Assembly (NCBI RefSeq): GCF_017313275.1
Contig: NZ_JAFLNM010000004.1
Location: forward strand, 186,001 to 250,000
Direction: 5' to 3'
Origin: Flagellimonas profundi
GTDB lineage: Bacteria; Bacteroidota; Bacteroidia; Flavobacteriales; Flavobacteriaceae
DNA: 64,000 nt
The position numbers were made by a program, and so were the translations under genes. Shown here in pieces: positions 24,250-33,580 of this stretch. The notes under the pieces are model-generated. The model did not search any database. It was not told the DNA's origin and saw nothing but the letters and a program-made list of their open reading frames with translations. Position 1 is the first letter of the stretch; every line of letters begins with the position of its first letter.

Positions 24250-24864
24250 TTGAGCAAAAACCTACTTTTAATCCTTACCCGCAACCCAGAACTAGGTAAG
24301 TGTAAGACCCGATTGGCCGCTAAAGTGGGAGACCAAGCAGCTTTGGATATCTATAAATTTTTGTTGGACAAAACCGTGTCGTTCACCAAAGATCTAAAGG
24401 TGGAAAAATGGGTTTACTACTCAGAAGAAGTTTGGAGAAACGATATTTGGGACAATAAGTTGTACACAAAAAAACTTCAGGTAGGCAACGATTTGGGCGA
24501 ACGAATGATGAACGCCTTCAAAGAAGGGTTCCAAGCAGGTTTTGAGCATATCATCATCATTGGGAGCGATATGTACCACCTGAACCAATCCGATCTGGAA
24601 GAAGCTTTTTCAAAATTTAAAAACCACAACTTTGTTGTGGGGCCCGCAGAAGATGGCGGGTACTATCTTTTAGGGATGACATCCTTAAAGATGGAATTGT
24701 TCCAAAACAAGGATTGGGGCACAAATACGGTGCTATCGGACACACTTTCCGATTTAACAGACGAAAAAGTAGCGCTTTTGAAAGAAAAAAACGATGTCGA
24801 CCATTACGAGGACATTATAGATATTAAGGCCTTTGCGCCATTTATAAAACATCTAAAAGAATGA
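24250..24864 (+). CDS. TIGR04282-type arsenosugar-cluster glycosyltransferase (DUF2064)
   Basis: This DUF2064/TIGR04282 protein is a small nucleotide-sugar-transferase-like protein found with arsenic and radical SAM genes. I start it at TTG 24250, giving 204 residues beginning LSKNLLLILTRNPELGKC, the usual family start; TTG 24205 would add 15 residues. Diagnostic motifs are RNPELGKCKTRLAAKVGD, GNDLGERM, IIIGSDMYHL and GPAEDGGYYLLGM. It overlaps the next gene by four bases (ATGA). It probably acts in arsenosugar formation together with the two following genes; that role is inferred from family context. Confidence 0.85.
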   Translation: MSKNLLLILTRNPELGKCKTRLAAKVGDQAALDIYKFLLDKTVSFTKDLKVEKWVYYSEEVWRNDIWDNKLYTKKLQVGNDLGERMMNAFKEGFQAGFEHIIIIGSDMYHLNQSDLEEAFSKFKNHNFVVGPAEDGGYYLLGMTSLKMELFQNKDWGTNTVLSDTLSDLTDEKVALLKEKNDVDHYEDIIDIKAFAPFIKHLKE

Positions 24865-25676
24865 CACAGAAACAGATTGATGAATCCGTTCAATATTTAA
24901 AAAAACGAGGTTTTGAAACCCCGGAAATAGGTATTGTGCTCGGTACGGGACTAGGACAGCTTGTGGACGATATAGAAAACCCCACCGAAGCCCATTACAA
25001 CCATATTCCCTATTTCCCATTGGCCACAGTGGAGTTCCATACGGGCAAATTGATCTATGGCACCATTGGGGGCAAAAAAGCCGTGGTGATGCAGGGCCGA
25101 TTTCATTTGTACGAAGGATATGATTTTACGGACATTACCTATCCCATACGGGTGATGCATCAACTCGGCATCAAAAAATTGTTTGTGTCCAATGCCGCAG
25201 GAGCCATCAACCTTGATTTTAAAAAAGGGGATATTATGCTGATCGAAGATCATATCAATCTGCAAGGCGGGTCACCATTGGCCTTTAAAAATGTTGCAGA
25301 GTTTGGAGACCGATTTGTTGATATGAGCGAGCCCTACGACCCGGAAATGCGAAAAAAACTTGAAGCTATAGCCGATAGAGAGCATATTTCTTTAAAAAAA
25401 GGAGTGTATGCCTCCGTGGTTGGCCCACAACTGGAAACCAAGGCAGAATATCGAATGCTCAAGATAATGGGTGCCGATGCCGTTGGAATGAGTACTGTTC
25501 CCGAAGTAATTGTTGCCAATCATTTACGACTACCTATTGTAGCAGTATCCGTATTGACCGATGAATGCGACCCGGACAACCTAGAACCTGTTGAAGTTCA
25601 GGAAATTTTGAAGATTGCCGGGCAAACTGAACCTAAAATGATTAAATTATTCAAAGAACTGATCAAAGAACTATGA
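24861..25676 (+). CDS. Purine nucleoside phosphorylase
   Basis: The 271-residue trimeric-type phosphorylase splits purine nucleosides using phosphate. Family blocks are present: GIVLGTGLGQLVDD, the VVMQGRFHLYEGYD phosphate loop, SNAAGAINLDFKKGD, VVGPQLETKAEYRML and DAVGMSTVPEVIVA, then LTDECDP. Its start overlaps the glycosyltransferase stop and its stop overlaps arsM, both by four bases, so the three are translationally coupled. In this company it likely removes adenine from a 5'-deoxyadenosyl arsenic intermediate rather than serving only salvage; that is inference. Confidence 0.92.
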   Translation: MTQKQIDESVQYLKKRGFETPEIGIVLGTGLGQLVDDIENPTEAHYNHIPYFPLATVEFHTGKLIYGTIGGKKAVVMQGRFHLYEGYDFTDITYPIRVMHQLGIKKLFVSNAAGAINLDFKKGDIMLIEDHINLQGGSPLAFKNVAEFGDRFVDMSEPYDPEMRKKLEAIADREHISLKKGVYASVVGPQLETKAEYRMLKIMGADAVGMSTVPEVIVANHLRLPIVAVSVLTDECDPDNLEPVEVQEILKIAGQTEPKMIKLFKELIKEL

Positions 25677-26638
25677 GCTATTTAGACGCCACCCAAAACC
25701 TATATAAAGATGCAGCCCTAACCCCGGATGTTGGGCTTTGCTGTACCACCAATCCCATTTGGCAATTTCCGGGCCTGTCCATTCCCAAGATCATGCAAGA
25801 GATGAACTATGGTTGCGGGAGCACGGTTTCCGCACAGGATCTGGTAAACAATCCAAAGATTCTGTACGTAGGAGTCGGCGGTGGAATGGAGCTACTACAA
25901 TTCTCCTATTTTTCCAGACAAAAAGGCGGAGTTGTTGGTGTGGATTCCGTGGACGAAATGTTGGAAGCCTCCCGAAAAAACTTCAAAATTGCCGAAGAGG
26001 AAAACGATTGGTTCAAAAGTGAGTATGTCAACTTAGTCAAAGGGGATGCCTTACATCTTCCTGTTGAAGACGAAAGTGTTGATGTAGCTGCCCAAAACTG
26101 CCTTTTCAATATTTTTAAAATAGAAGATCTTAAGAAAGCTGTTTCCGAAATGTACCGCGTTTTGAAGCCTTACGGAAGATTGGTGATGAGCGACCCGATC
26201 TGTGAACAACCTATGAGCGACGAACTCCGTAACGATGATAGGTTAAGGGCACAATGCCTTAGCGGTAGCATTCCTTTGAAGGATTACATAAAAGTATTGA
26301 CCGAGGCTGGTTTCGGAACCATTGAAATCAGAGGAAAACGATCGTACAGGGTGTTATCGCCAAACCATTATCCCACTAAAGAGCTCATTCATATTGAATC
26401 CATTGAAATAGCGGCCATAAAAGACCCGATGCCCGAAGACGGACCCTGTGTTTTTACAGGGAAAACGGCTATTTATTTTGGTAACGAGGACTATTTTGAT
26501 GACAAAAAGGGGCATGTGCTACAACAAAACCAACCCTTAGCGGTGTGTGATAAAACAGCGGCTGCTTTGGCAAGCGCTTCAGATGAAATATATATAAGCG
26601 AAAGTACCTACCATTACAATGGTGGAGGTTGTTGTTAG
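25673..26638 (+). CDS. arsM: Arsenosugar-type arsenite methyltransferase
   Basis: ArsM methylates trivalent arsenic using S-adenosylmethionine and cysteine thiolates. The 321-residue product begins with a conserved Cys pair (GLCCTTNPIWQFPGLSIPK) and MNYGCGSTV. It has the SAM-binding loop (VGVGGGMELLQF), then the DESVDVAAQNCLFNIF and RAQCLSGSIPL cysteines, and ends NGGGCC. This pattern fits the arsenosugar-biosynthesis ArsM subfamily. It ends four bases before the convergent amidase gene. The radical SAM partner ArsS is not in this window. Confidence 0.88.
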   Translation: MSYLDATQNLYKDAALTPDVGLCCTTNPIWQFPGLSIPKIMQEMNYGCGSTVSAQDLVNNPKILYVGVGGGMELLQFSYFSRQKGGVVGVDSVDEMLEASRKNFKIAEEENDWFKSEYVNLVKGDALHLPVEDESVDVAAQNCLFNIFKIEDLKKAVSEMYRVLKPYGRLVMSDPICEQPMSDELRNDDRLRAQCLSGSIPLKDYIKVLTEAGFGTIEIRGKRSYRVLSPNHYPTKELIHIESIEIAAIKDPMPEDGPCVFTGKTAIYFGNEDYFDDKKGHVLQQNQPLAVCDKTAAALASASDEIYISESTYHYNGGGCC

Positions 26639-26642
26639 TGCT

Positions 26643-27662
26643 TTATTTGGCAATGGCCTCTTTGGAGGATTCATAATCCAATAGAATTCCCTCTGAAATC
26701 CACTTGGCCAGTGCCTGCCGGTTATCGGGGTCCAAGATTCTACGTTGGTCCTTTTTGTTTCTAATGTTGCCAATTTCAATATAGGCCATAGCGGGAAGCG
26801 TGTTTTTTACCACATACAAACTGCTTCGTTCCATAAAGGTGCCGTTGTACAATCGGTTGGGCTGGAATTTTTTGTATTTCCTGAAAAAGGTTTGGTGAAC
26901 ACTTTCTGCCAACCTTTTTCCATTGGTACTTTTTTCATGGTGGTAAAAGAATACATCAATATTGGTGCCCTCGCCCCTACTATCAACATGTGTGACCAAA
27001 AGACGCTGATATTTACCAGTATTCTTTGTGTACAGGTCATTCACGGCTTTGGTGCGTTGCTTCAAACGCTCCAATTGGTCGAGCGGTATGCTTTTCGAGC
27101 CAACAGTTTCATCGGTATCCAACTCAAGGACCTTATGGTCTCTAATGCCATCGTTAGCATCTTGCACAATGAGATGTACTTCCGCTCCGTGCGATATGAG
27201 CTCTCTGGCCAGTCTTAGGGTAACATCGTAGGCGTATTCGTCCTCAGCGATCATTTTTCCATGGTACTTTTCCACGGCTCCTGGATCGGGCCCACCGTGA
27301 CCTGAAATCAAATAATAGACCGTATTGGCCAAACGATCACTGGCGGCATCCACTTTTTTAAAATCATCACCAAAAATGGAATAGGTAATGTCCTCTTCCA
27401 CCACTTCAACATTTTTGGCCAACGTATCGGGCAACATATAGTGTCTTCCTAAAATCAGGGATTCATCTTCTCCCAGTTCCTCACTGTTCATGTCCACAAA
27501 GTCGTTGTAGTATTTTGTTGGACTCACACCATGTCTTCTCAACAAGGAATAAATTCCATCCCCTTCTTGGGCCAGTACTTTAGGATATGCTTCTTGGGCA
27601 TACATCGTGACCTGAACCAAAGACAAAACGATTAAAAATGTGATAAACCGAAAAGATTTCAT
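26643..27662 (-). CDS. N-acetylmuramoyl-L-alanine amidase (Amidase_3 type)
   Basis: The enzyme cleaves the amide bond between muramic acid and the stem peptide in the periplasm. The 339-residue product has a signal peptide (MKSFRFITFLIVLSLVQVTM) and a LysM-like repeat region (AQEGDGIYSLLRRHGVSPTK). The catalytic domain is intact: SGHGGPDPG (zinc His), AEDEYAYDVTLRL (zinc Glu), LLVTHVDSRGEGTNID (second zinc His), and AYIEIGNIRN (catalytic Glu). Its ATG follows directly on the stop of the upstream paralogue, so they form a tandem pair. It is convergent with arsM. Confidence 0.85.
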   Translation of the reverse strand: MKSFRFITFLIVLSLVQVTMYAQEAYPKVLAQEGDGIYSLLRRHGVSPTKYYNDFVDMNSEELGEDESLILGRHYMLPDTLAKNVEVVEEDITYSIFGDDFKKVDAASDRLANTVYYLISGHGGPDPGAVEKYHGKMIAEDEYAYDVTLRLARELISHGAEVHLIVQDANDGIRDHKVLELDTDETVGSKSIPLDQLERLKQRTKAVNDLYTKNTGKYQRLLVTHVDSRGEGTNIDVFFYHHEKSTNGKRLAESVHQTFFRKYKKFQPNRLYNGTFMERSSLYVVKNTLPAMAYIEIGNIRNKKDQRRILDPDNRQALAKWISEGILLDYESSKEAIAK

Positions 27663-28592
27663 CTAATTCTCTAATTCTAAATCAACATAATCATTAATAA
27701 TGCCATTACTGATCAGATTGGCAAATTCTTTTCTGTTTGATCTAAGTGAGATTTTGTTACTGGATCTAGAAGTGTTTTCCAAGGTAAGTAAGCTTATGGC
27801 CGGTAGAATATTTCGAGCTAAATAAAGGCTGTTTTTGTCCTCAAAGATCAAGCTAGCTTCGTCAAAAGTTGTATTGGAAACACTGTTCTCCTTGAATACA
27901 TTCTGAATATTCTCCGCAAAACGCTGGCCTTGGGTGCTTTTATTATAATGGTAAACTGCCACATCCAAGTTACCGGACCCGGTTATATTTTCAGCACGGA
28001 TCAACAGCACACGTTGGTATTTGCCCGTATTTTGTATATAACGTTTATTGATCGCTTTGATATAATCCCCCATAGCGTCCACAACGGACAAGCTGTCTCT
28101 ATCCAAGTTATTGGAAACTTCGTCTCCCATTAGATATATCTTGGCCCCGTGTACCATGAGCTCGGCAGCCAAACGCTGTGTTATATCGGTAACAATTTTT
28201 TGGTCCTGTTCCGTGGTATTGTCGGTGATCAAGTAGTACACCGCATCTTTGAGCTTGTCACTTTTCAGATACATTTGTGCAAGTTCCTTATCAAAAATCG
28301 GCTCCTCAACATCTTCTATGGCTTCTATCAATACACCAGTTTTTTTAAAGGAATCATCGGCGTAGGGCACTTTGTAGTTTTCCCCTAACTTTAAAAGAGT
28401 GCCTTCTTTTATCTTTTCGGCATTCAGCTCTAAAAATGTTCCGTAATGTTTGACAGGGTCCAGTCCTTGTTTACGAAGCAGGGAAAAAATACCATCTCCT
28501 TGCTCAGCAACCACATTGTAATAAGGGTTTTCCTGTCCAAAAAGGAATGTACAAGCCCATACCCAAAATAGAAGGGTCAATTTTGATTTCAT
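27663..28592 (-). CDS. Amidase paralogue lacking all catalytic residues (pseudoenzyme)
   Basis: I start it at ATG 28592, giving 309 residues with a signal peptide (MKSKLTLLFWVWACTFLFGQ). It aligns with its neighbour along its length: the same LysM-like part (AEQGDGIFSLLRKQGLDPVK) and the framework VYYLITDNTTEQDQ. But the zinc His (SGHGG) reads TDNTT, the Glu reads Lys in KIVTDIT, the second zinc His reads Arg in IRAENIT, and the catalytic Glu reads Thr in LLTLEN. So none of the four catalytic positions is kept. It is probably a regulatory or scaffold paralogue, made by tandem duplication and directly upstream of the active copy. Confidence 0.82.
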   Translation of the reverse strand: MKSKLTLLFWVWACTFLFGQENPYYNVVAEQGDGIFSLLRKQGLDPVKHYGTFLELNAEKIKEGTLLKLGENYKVPYADDSFKKTGVLIEAIEDVEEPIFDKELAQMYLKSDKLKDAVYYLITDNTTEQDQKIVTDITQRLAAELMVHGAKIYLMGDEVSNNLDRDSLSVVDAMGDYIKAINKRYIQNTGKYQRVLLIRAENITGSGNLDVAVYHYNKSTQGQRFAENIQNVFKENSVSNTTFDEASLIFEDKNSLYLARNILPAISLLTLENTSRSSNKISLRSNRKEFANLISNGIINDYVDLELEN

Positions 28593-28690
28593 TGCTGAAA
28601 GTTTTTGGGAGGGGTGTATTGCAAATATCACAAAAAATAAAACACGAAGGAATTTTTTAGCAGAAAAAATCCCACAATCTTTTAACAGTT

Positions 28691-29704
28691 TTAAAGACGT
28701 GATTCCTTCACTTGGGCATATTGTTTTCTAATTATGGATTCTGCAGGTTTATTTTGGGGAGTAAAACGGTTATCCTCATGACCTCCAACTTGGTCGTGCT
28801 GCATAAACCATTTCCAAACAAAGCCTCCTGCAAACCAATCCTCGTTCCAAAATTCGTCAAAAAGTACCTGTGTGGCCCTGGCCTGCGCCGCTAGGTTTAC
28901 TTTCTCCTGATTTCGGTCTACCAACCAAGGTTTTTTGCCTGTAAAATCCATGCTTCGATACCCAAATTCAGTGAACAAAATGGGCTTATCAACCTGTTTT
29001 ACAAGATTGTACATTTTGGTTTTCCAAGGCTGCCAGCCCTCGGTAAGGGTTTCAATAGTAGGGTTTTGCTTTTCACACAATGGAAAATAGGCGTTTACAC
29101 CAATATAGTCCAATTCCGACCAAAATGGCGTTTTTGCATATTCATCCCAATTTGCGGCATAGGTGAGCTTTCCATGATATACCGTTCTTACTTTTTGAAT
29201 TAGCTGGTTCCAGAACTCAGGTCGCTCGTTCACAAACGTCTTTAGCTCCGTCCCAATGCAAAAAATATCGCTTTGGGTCTCTTCGGCCAGTTCAGCAAAC
29301 AGTAGAATAAATTTTTCGTAGGATTCCTCCAGTTTTTTCCAGTCCGCTTCCGAAGGCATCTTCATATTGCCTGTAAACTCTCCTCTATGAATCCAAATTT
29401 GGGGTTTAACCATGACCATGACCCCATTCTGATGTAGTTTTTCGATATACTGTTTAGCCCCTTCTCTTCGTTCTCCAAACCATTGCCTATCCAAATTGAA
29501 AAACAGTTCAGATGAGTTTTTTTCATTAATGAAACCAAAGGGCATTATAGCCGCATAATTGGCCTGAACATCAAGAACAGGATCGACATGTTGTTGCGAT
29601 AATTCTTCCCCAGACGCAACAAAACTGACACCATTGACTTTGTCAAACTTGCTAGTGGCACAAGAGACAAAAACAAGAACGTATAAAAAAAATAGCTTCT
29701 TCAT
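28691..29704 (-). CDS. GH113-like glycoside hydrolase lipoprotein
   Basis: The 337-residue product, started at ATG 29704, has a lipoprotein-type signal (FLYVLVFVSC, then ATSKFDK). Its TIM-barrel features resemble GH113 beta-mannanase-like enzymes: VMVKPQIWIHRGEF, FCIGTELKTF with a probable acid/base Glu, YIGVNAYFPL, and PILFTEFGYRSMD with the probable nucleophile Glu. WKWFMQHDQVGGHEDNRFTP follows near the end. The upstream in-frame start adds residues that spoil the signal. Substrate untested; a mannan or related beta-glycan is the usual guess. Confidence 0.75.
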   Translation of the reverse strand: MKKLFFLYVLVFVSCATSKFDKVNGVSFVASGEELSQQHVDPVLDVQANYAAIMPFGFINEKNSSELFFNLDRQWFGERREGAKQYIEKLHQNGVMVMVKPQIWIHRGEFTGNMKMPSEADWKKLEESYEKFILLFAELAEETQSDIFCIGTELKTFVNERPEFWNQLIQKVRTVYHGKLTYAANWDEYAKTPFWSELDYIGVNAYFPLCEKQNPTIETLTEGWQPWKTKMYNLVKQVDKPILFTEFGYRSMDFTGKKPWLVDRNQEKVNLAAQARATQVLFDEFWNEDWFAGGFVWKWFMQHDQVGGHEDNRFTPQNKPAESIIRKQYAQVKESRL

Positions 29705-29832
29705 AATGATTGTGGACCCTTCTAAAATAATAATTTTAAAACACCTATTAGCTGCTAAATTCTTATTAATTTTCATTTTACTGTTAAGTTCTTTCCATAA
29801 AACTCGACACATAAAACATTCAAACCCAACCC

Positions 29833-31182
29833 ATGGAGCACATTGTCATTATTGGAAATGGTATTGCAGGCGTTACGGCTGCAAGACATATCCGTAAACT
29901 TTCGGACAAAAAAATTACCATTGTTTCGGCCGAATCTGAATATTTTTTTTCCAGAACAGCCTTGATGTACGTGTACATGGGCCATATGAAGTTTGAGCAC
30001 ACCCAACCCTATGAAAACCACTTCTGGAAAAAGAACCGAATAGATTTGGTTAGGGGTTACGTTACCAAGGTAAACACAAAAGAAAAATCACTTCATATTG
30101 ATGGTGCGCCAGACCTCAACTACGATAAACTGATTATTGCAACAGGGTCAAAACCCAACAAATTTGGATGGCCCGGACAGGATCTAGATGGTGTTCAAGG
30201 ACTATACTCAAAGCAAGATCTGGATCTGCTGGAAGAAAACGCACCGAACAATAAAGTATGTAAAAGAGCAGTAATCGTAGGAGGTGGTCTTATCGGTATT
30301 GAATTGGCCGAAATGCTTCGCACCCGCGATATTCCTGTTACTTTTTTAGTACGGGAACCCAGTTTTTGGAACAATATATTACCAAATAGAGATTCCGAAA
30401 TGATCAATGAGCACATTCGGGAACATCATATTGATTTGCGTTTGGGTGTCTCATTAAAAGAAATCCATCCCGACGAAAATGGAAGGGTAAAATCTGTGAC
30501 CTTGGCCGGAACTGGTGAAGAAATTGATTGCAATTTAGTTGGATTAACAGCAGGTGTAACTCCTAATATTGATTTCCTCAAAGATTCGGGAATTGAATTA
30601 GGTCGAGGTGTAAAGGTGAATCGATTTTTGGAGACCAACGTTGAAGATGTCTACGCCATTGGCGATTGCGCAGAGCAGCAAGAAGCCATTGGGAATAGAC
30701 GAGCTGTTGAAGCCGTTTGGTACACAGGCCGGATGATGGGTGAAACCCTGGCCCAGACCATCTGTGGAAACCGAATGGAATACAAACCAGGGCATTGGTT
30801 CAACTCAGCCAAGTTTCTGGATATTGAGTACCAAACCTATGGTTGGGTTTTTCCGGAACCAAGAAAAAAAGAATCCGAAACCCATTTCCATTGGAGGCAT
30901 CCCAAAGAAAAACGCTGTATCACTATTGCGTTTGATAATGATTCCGAAACCGTTTTGGGCATCAACACTTTTGGGATTCGCTTACGGCACGAAGTTTTCG
31001 ATAGATGGCTCAGTGAAAAAAGAACGGTTGATTTTGTGATGGAGCACCTCAGAGATGCCAGTTTTGACCCCGAATTCTATAAAAATTTTGAATCCGATAT
31101 TGTTTCAAAATACAATGCCGATTTTGGAAAATCCATCAACCTGAAAAAGAAAAACCTAAAACGCATCTTCAAGATTGCTTAA
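29833..31182 (+). CDS. NAD(P)/FAD-dependent oxidoreductase
   Basis: The 449-residue flavoprotein has two Rossmann folds. FAD binds at the amino terminus (HIVIIGNGIAGVTAARHIRK), NAD(P) in the middle (AVIVGGGLIGIELAEML), and a second FAD contact is DVYAIGDCAEQQEA. It resembles nitrite or rubredoxin reductase-type proteins. The carboxy-terminal 110 residues form an extra domain. It lies nine bases upstream of a membrane iron-sulphur protein and probably passes electrons to it. The donor and acceptor are unknown. Confidence 0.85.
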   Translation: MEHIVIIGNGIAGVTAARHIRKLSDKKITIVSAESEYFFSRTALMYVYMGHMKFEHTQPYENHFWKKNRIDLVRGYVTKVNTKEKSLHIDGAPDLNYDKLIIATGSKPNKFGWPGQDLDGVQGLYSKQDLDLLEENAPNNKVCKRAVIVGGGLIGIELAEMLRTRDIPVTFLVREPSFWNNILPNRDSEMINEHIREHHIDLRLGVSLKEIHPDENGRVKSVTLAGTGEEIDCNLVGLTAGVTPNIDFLKDSGIELGRGVKVNRFLETNVEDVYAIGDCAEQQEAIGNRRAVEAVWYTGRMMGETLAQTICGNRMEYKPGHWFNSAKFLDIEYQTYGWVFPEPRKKESETHFHWRHPKEKRCITIAFDNDSETVLGINTFGIRLRHEVFDRWLSEKRTVDFVMEHLRDASFDPEFYKNFESDIVSKYNADFGKSINLKKKNLKRIFKIA

Positions 31183-31191
31183 GTTATAATT

Positions 31192-32796
31192 ATGAGCACC
31201 TATAATAAAAGTATGGCCTTAACGGGCGAACCACCCAGAAGTCTAAGCATTGGTCAAAAAATTGCCGTCCTTTTGGGATTATCGGGACTCGGTATTTTGC
31301 TCTTGGCTGTTTTTAATACCAGTTTTCCGAACAAGACCTTATGGTTGACCTTGTCCTTATCCGCCATTGGCATTGGAACCATTTGGTTTTCTTGGGATGC
31401 CTATTCCCAAAAAATTCCAGGCATTAAAAACGACGGGGTTTGGTTCAGGTCCATTTCCAGCCGTGGATTATGGGGATGGGTGGCAGGTTTGGCGCTCACA
31501 GGCTTTTACATTGTACTCTATTTTTATCCGGAATACCTTGGCTTGGTCAGTGATGGCGAAAACAAAGGTGTTATCGGCCTTTTTGACCCACTCAGCAAAT
31601 TTTTGAACGGGAATCCCGCAAGCCAATGGTTTGTTTATGGGACTCTTTACACCGTTGCCATTTTAGCCTTTGGCATCAAGTTCATCTGGAAATACCGCCA
31701 CAATCGCTACGAGAGATTGAGAACTTGGAGCGTGATGTTCTTTCAAACCGCTTTTGCCTTTATTATCCCAGAATTGATGGCCCGCTTGAACGGCCATAAA
31801 ATTTTGGACGGAGGCAGTCTACCTTACTACGACCTCAAAAATATTTGGCCGCTCAATTATTACAATTTTGAGGGCTATCGCATCAAAATGTTTTTAAGTT
31901 CGGGAGAAATTGGATTTGCCTTCTTGATTTTCGGCATCCTTTCCATTTTTGTGATCACACCTATCCTAACCTATAAATATGGTAAAAGATGGTACTGCTC
32001 CTGGGTATGCGGCTGCGGAGGATTGGCAGAAACTGCAGGTGATTCCTTTAGGCAATTAAGCGATAAATCCACATTTGCATGGAAGGTTGAGCGCTGGGTA
32101 GTGCACAGCGTAGTAGTATTTGTGACTTTGATGACCACCGCTGTCATCTATTCCTATTTGGGAACGGACACCAGTAAATATTGGTTGACCAAAAGCTCCT
32201 TTTTGATCGGCGTGGCCGTTTTACTGACGCTAGTGTTCGGTTGGGCCATGATCTTTAAGCGGGATCAGCTCCAAAAAGATGCGAAGTACGGAGCCATAGG
32301 TTACTTTGTGATCATCATAGCCCTTATCGGATTTCACTTTTTCAGTGGTGAAGGTGAAGTTTTCCTTTTCAAATCGGGAACACTTCGTAAATCATATTCT
32401 TTTTTGATCGGGAGTATATTTTCAGGAGTTATCGGAACGGGCTTCTACCCTATCTTCGGAAGCAGGGTATGGTGCCGCTTTGGCTGTCCTATGGCAGCCA
32501 TCCTAGGTTTCCAGCAAAAATTGTTCTCTCGATTTAGGATCACCACAAACGGAGGACAGTGTATCTCTTGCGGCAATTGTTCCACCTATTGTGAGATGGG
32601 CATCGATGTGCGTGCCTATGCGCAAAAAGGGGAGAACATAGTCCGAGCAAGTTGTGTAGGATGCGGTATTTGTTCCGCTGTTTGTCCTCGTGGCGTGCTT
32701 AAATTGGAGAATGGTCCCTTGGAAGGTAGGATAGATAGCAACCAAGTATTGTTGGGGAACGATGTAGACCTTATGAACCTTGTCAACAAAAAATAG
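31192..32796 (+). CDS. Membrane 4Fe-4S protein (NapH/polyferredoxin-like)
   Basis: The 534-residue product has six or more membrane segments, starting near residue 25 (VLLGLSGLGILLLAVF). It carries cysteine motifs that match the NapH/YccM style: YCSWVCGCGG and WCRFGCPMAA at membrane ends. Two ferredoxin-type clusters follow near the end (CISCGNCSTYCEMGI and CVGCGICSAVCPRGV). It follows the flavoprotein by nine bases, and together they look like an electron-transfer pair across the membrane. It precedes three glycosyltransferases, for which redox input is not obvious. Confidence 0.85.
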   Translation: MSTYNKSMALTGEPPRSLSIGQKIAVLLGLSGLGILLLAVFNTSFPNKTLWLTLSLSAIGIGTIWFSWDAYSQKIPGIKNDGVWFRSISSRGLWGWVAGLALTGFYIVLYFYPEYLGLVSDGENKGVIGLFDPLSKFLNGNPASQWFVYGTLYTVAILAFGIKFIWKYRHNRYERLRTWSVMFFQTAFAFIIPELMARLNGHKILDGGSLPYYDLKNIWPLNYYNFEGYRIKMFLSSGEIGFAFLIFGILSIFVITPILTYKYGKRWYCSWVCGCGGLAETAGDSFRQLSDKSTFAWKVERWVVHSVVVFVTLMTTAVIYSYLGTDTSKYWLTKSSFLIGVAVLLTLVFGWAMIFKRDQLQKDAKYGAIGYFVIIIALIGFHFFSGEGEVFLFKSGTLRKSYSFLIGSIFSGVIGTGFYPIFGSRVWCRFGCPMAAILGFQQKLFSRFRITTNGGQCISCGNCSTYCEMGIDVRAYAQKGENIVRASCVGCGICSAVCPRGVLKLENGPLEGRIDSNQVLLGNDVDLMNLVNKK

Positions 32797-32845
32797 ACAG
32801 ACTTCCTTTTTTGAACAATCCCGGTCAGATATCAATGGAAAATTT

Positions 32846-32853
32846 TAGTTTTG
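32846..32853 (+). promoter_or_regulatory. -7 element upstream of the glycosyltransferase genes
   Basis: TAGTTTTG matches TAnnTTTG exactly, 37 bases before ATG 32891. No good TTG is found 19-21 bases further upstream, so the promoter is incomplete. Confidence 0.4.
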
Positions 32854-32890
32854 GCAACCACTAACACGAACTAAAATTGATACCCAGCCA

Positions 32891-33580
32891 ATGGCGGACG
32901 TCAAAGTCATTATCCCAGCAATCAACGAAGAAGACTCCATTGGTTTGGTAGTCTCGGAAATTCCTGGTCATGTATCCGAAATAATTGTTGTGGACAACGG
33001 TTCTGAGGACGATACCGTGGTAAATGCAAAAAAAGCAGGAGCAACGGTAGTAACAGAAAACCGCAAGGGATATGGGTTTGCTTGCCTAAAGGGATTAAAT
33101 TACATCTCCGAAAGATCCAAAACACCCGACATTATCGTATTTATCGACGGAGATTATTCAGATTATCCAGAGGAATTGGATAAGATTATCGCCCCAATTT
33201 TGGAAAATGACATCGATTTTGTGGTTGGAGCGCGAAAAAAAATACTTCGCGAACCAGAATCAATGACCCCGCAACAGGTTTTTGGTAACCAATTGGCCAC
33301 ATTTTTAATGCGATTGTTTTTTAGGTCAAAATTTACGGATTTGGGACCTTTTAGGGCGATAAAATATGAAAAGCTCAAAGAATTGAAAATGCAGGACACA
33401 ACTTATGGATGGACTGTGGAAATGCAATTGAAAATTTTGAGAAAAAAAATGTCATATATCGAAGTACCAGTACGTTACAAACGAAGAATTGGCGTTTCAA
33501 AAGTATCAGGTACGGTAAAAGGTACTATATTTGCGGGCATAAAAATATTGGGTTGGATCTTTAAATACAGTTTAAAATAA
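32891..33580 (+). CDS. Family 2 glycosyltransferase (dolichyl/polyprenyl-phosphate hexose synthase type)
   Basis: The 229-residue protein has an intact GT-A fold: VIIPAINEEDSIGLVVSEIP at the nucleotide end, VVDNGSEDDTVVNA, then the metal-binding IVFIDGDYSDYPEEL and YGWTVEMQLKIL. It resembles polyprenyl-phosphate mannose or glucose synthases. It overlaps the next gene by one base (TAATG) and probably supplies the lipid-linked sugar donor used by the membrane enzymes downstream. Product sugar unknown. Confidence 0.85.
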   Translation: MADVKVIIPAINEEDSIGLVVSEIPGHVSEIIVVDNGSEDDTVVNAKKAGATVVTENRKGYGFACLKGLNYISERSKTPDIIVFIDGDYSDYPEELDKIIAPILENDIDFVVGARKKILREPESMTPQQVFGNQLATFLMRLFFRSKFTDLGPFRAIKYEKLKELKMQDTTYGWTVEMQLKILRKKMSYIEVPVRYKRRIGVSKVSGTVKGTIFAGIKILGWIFKYSLK

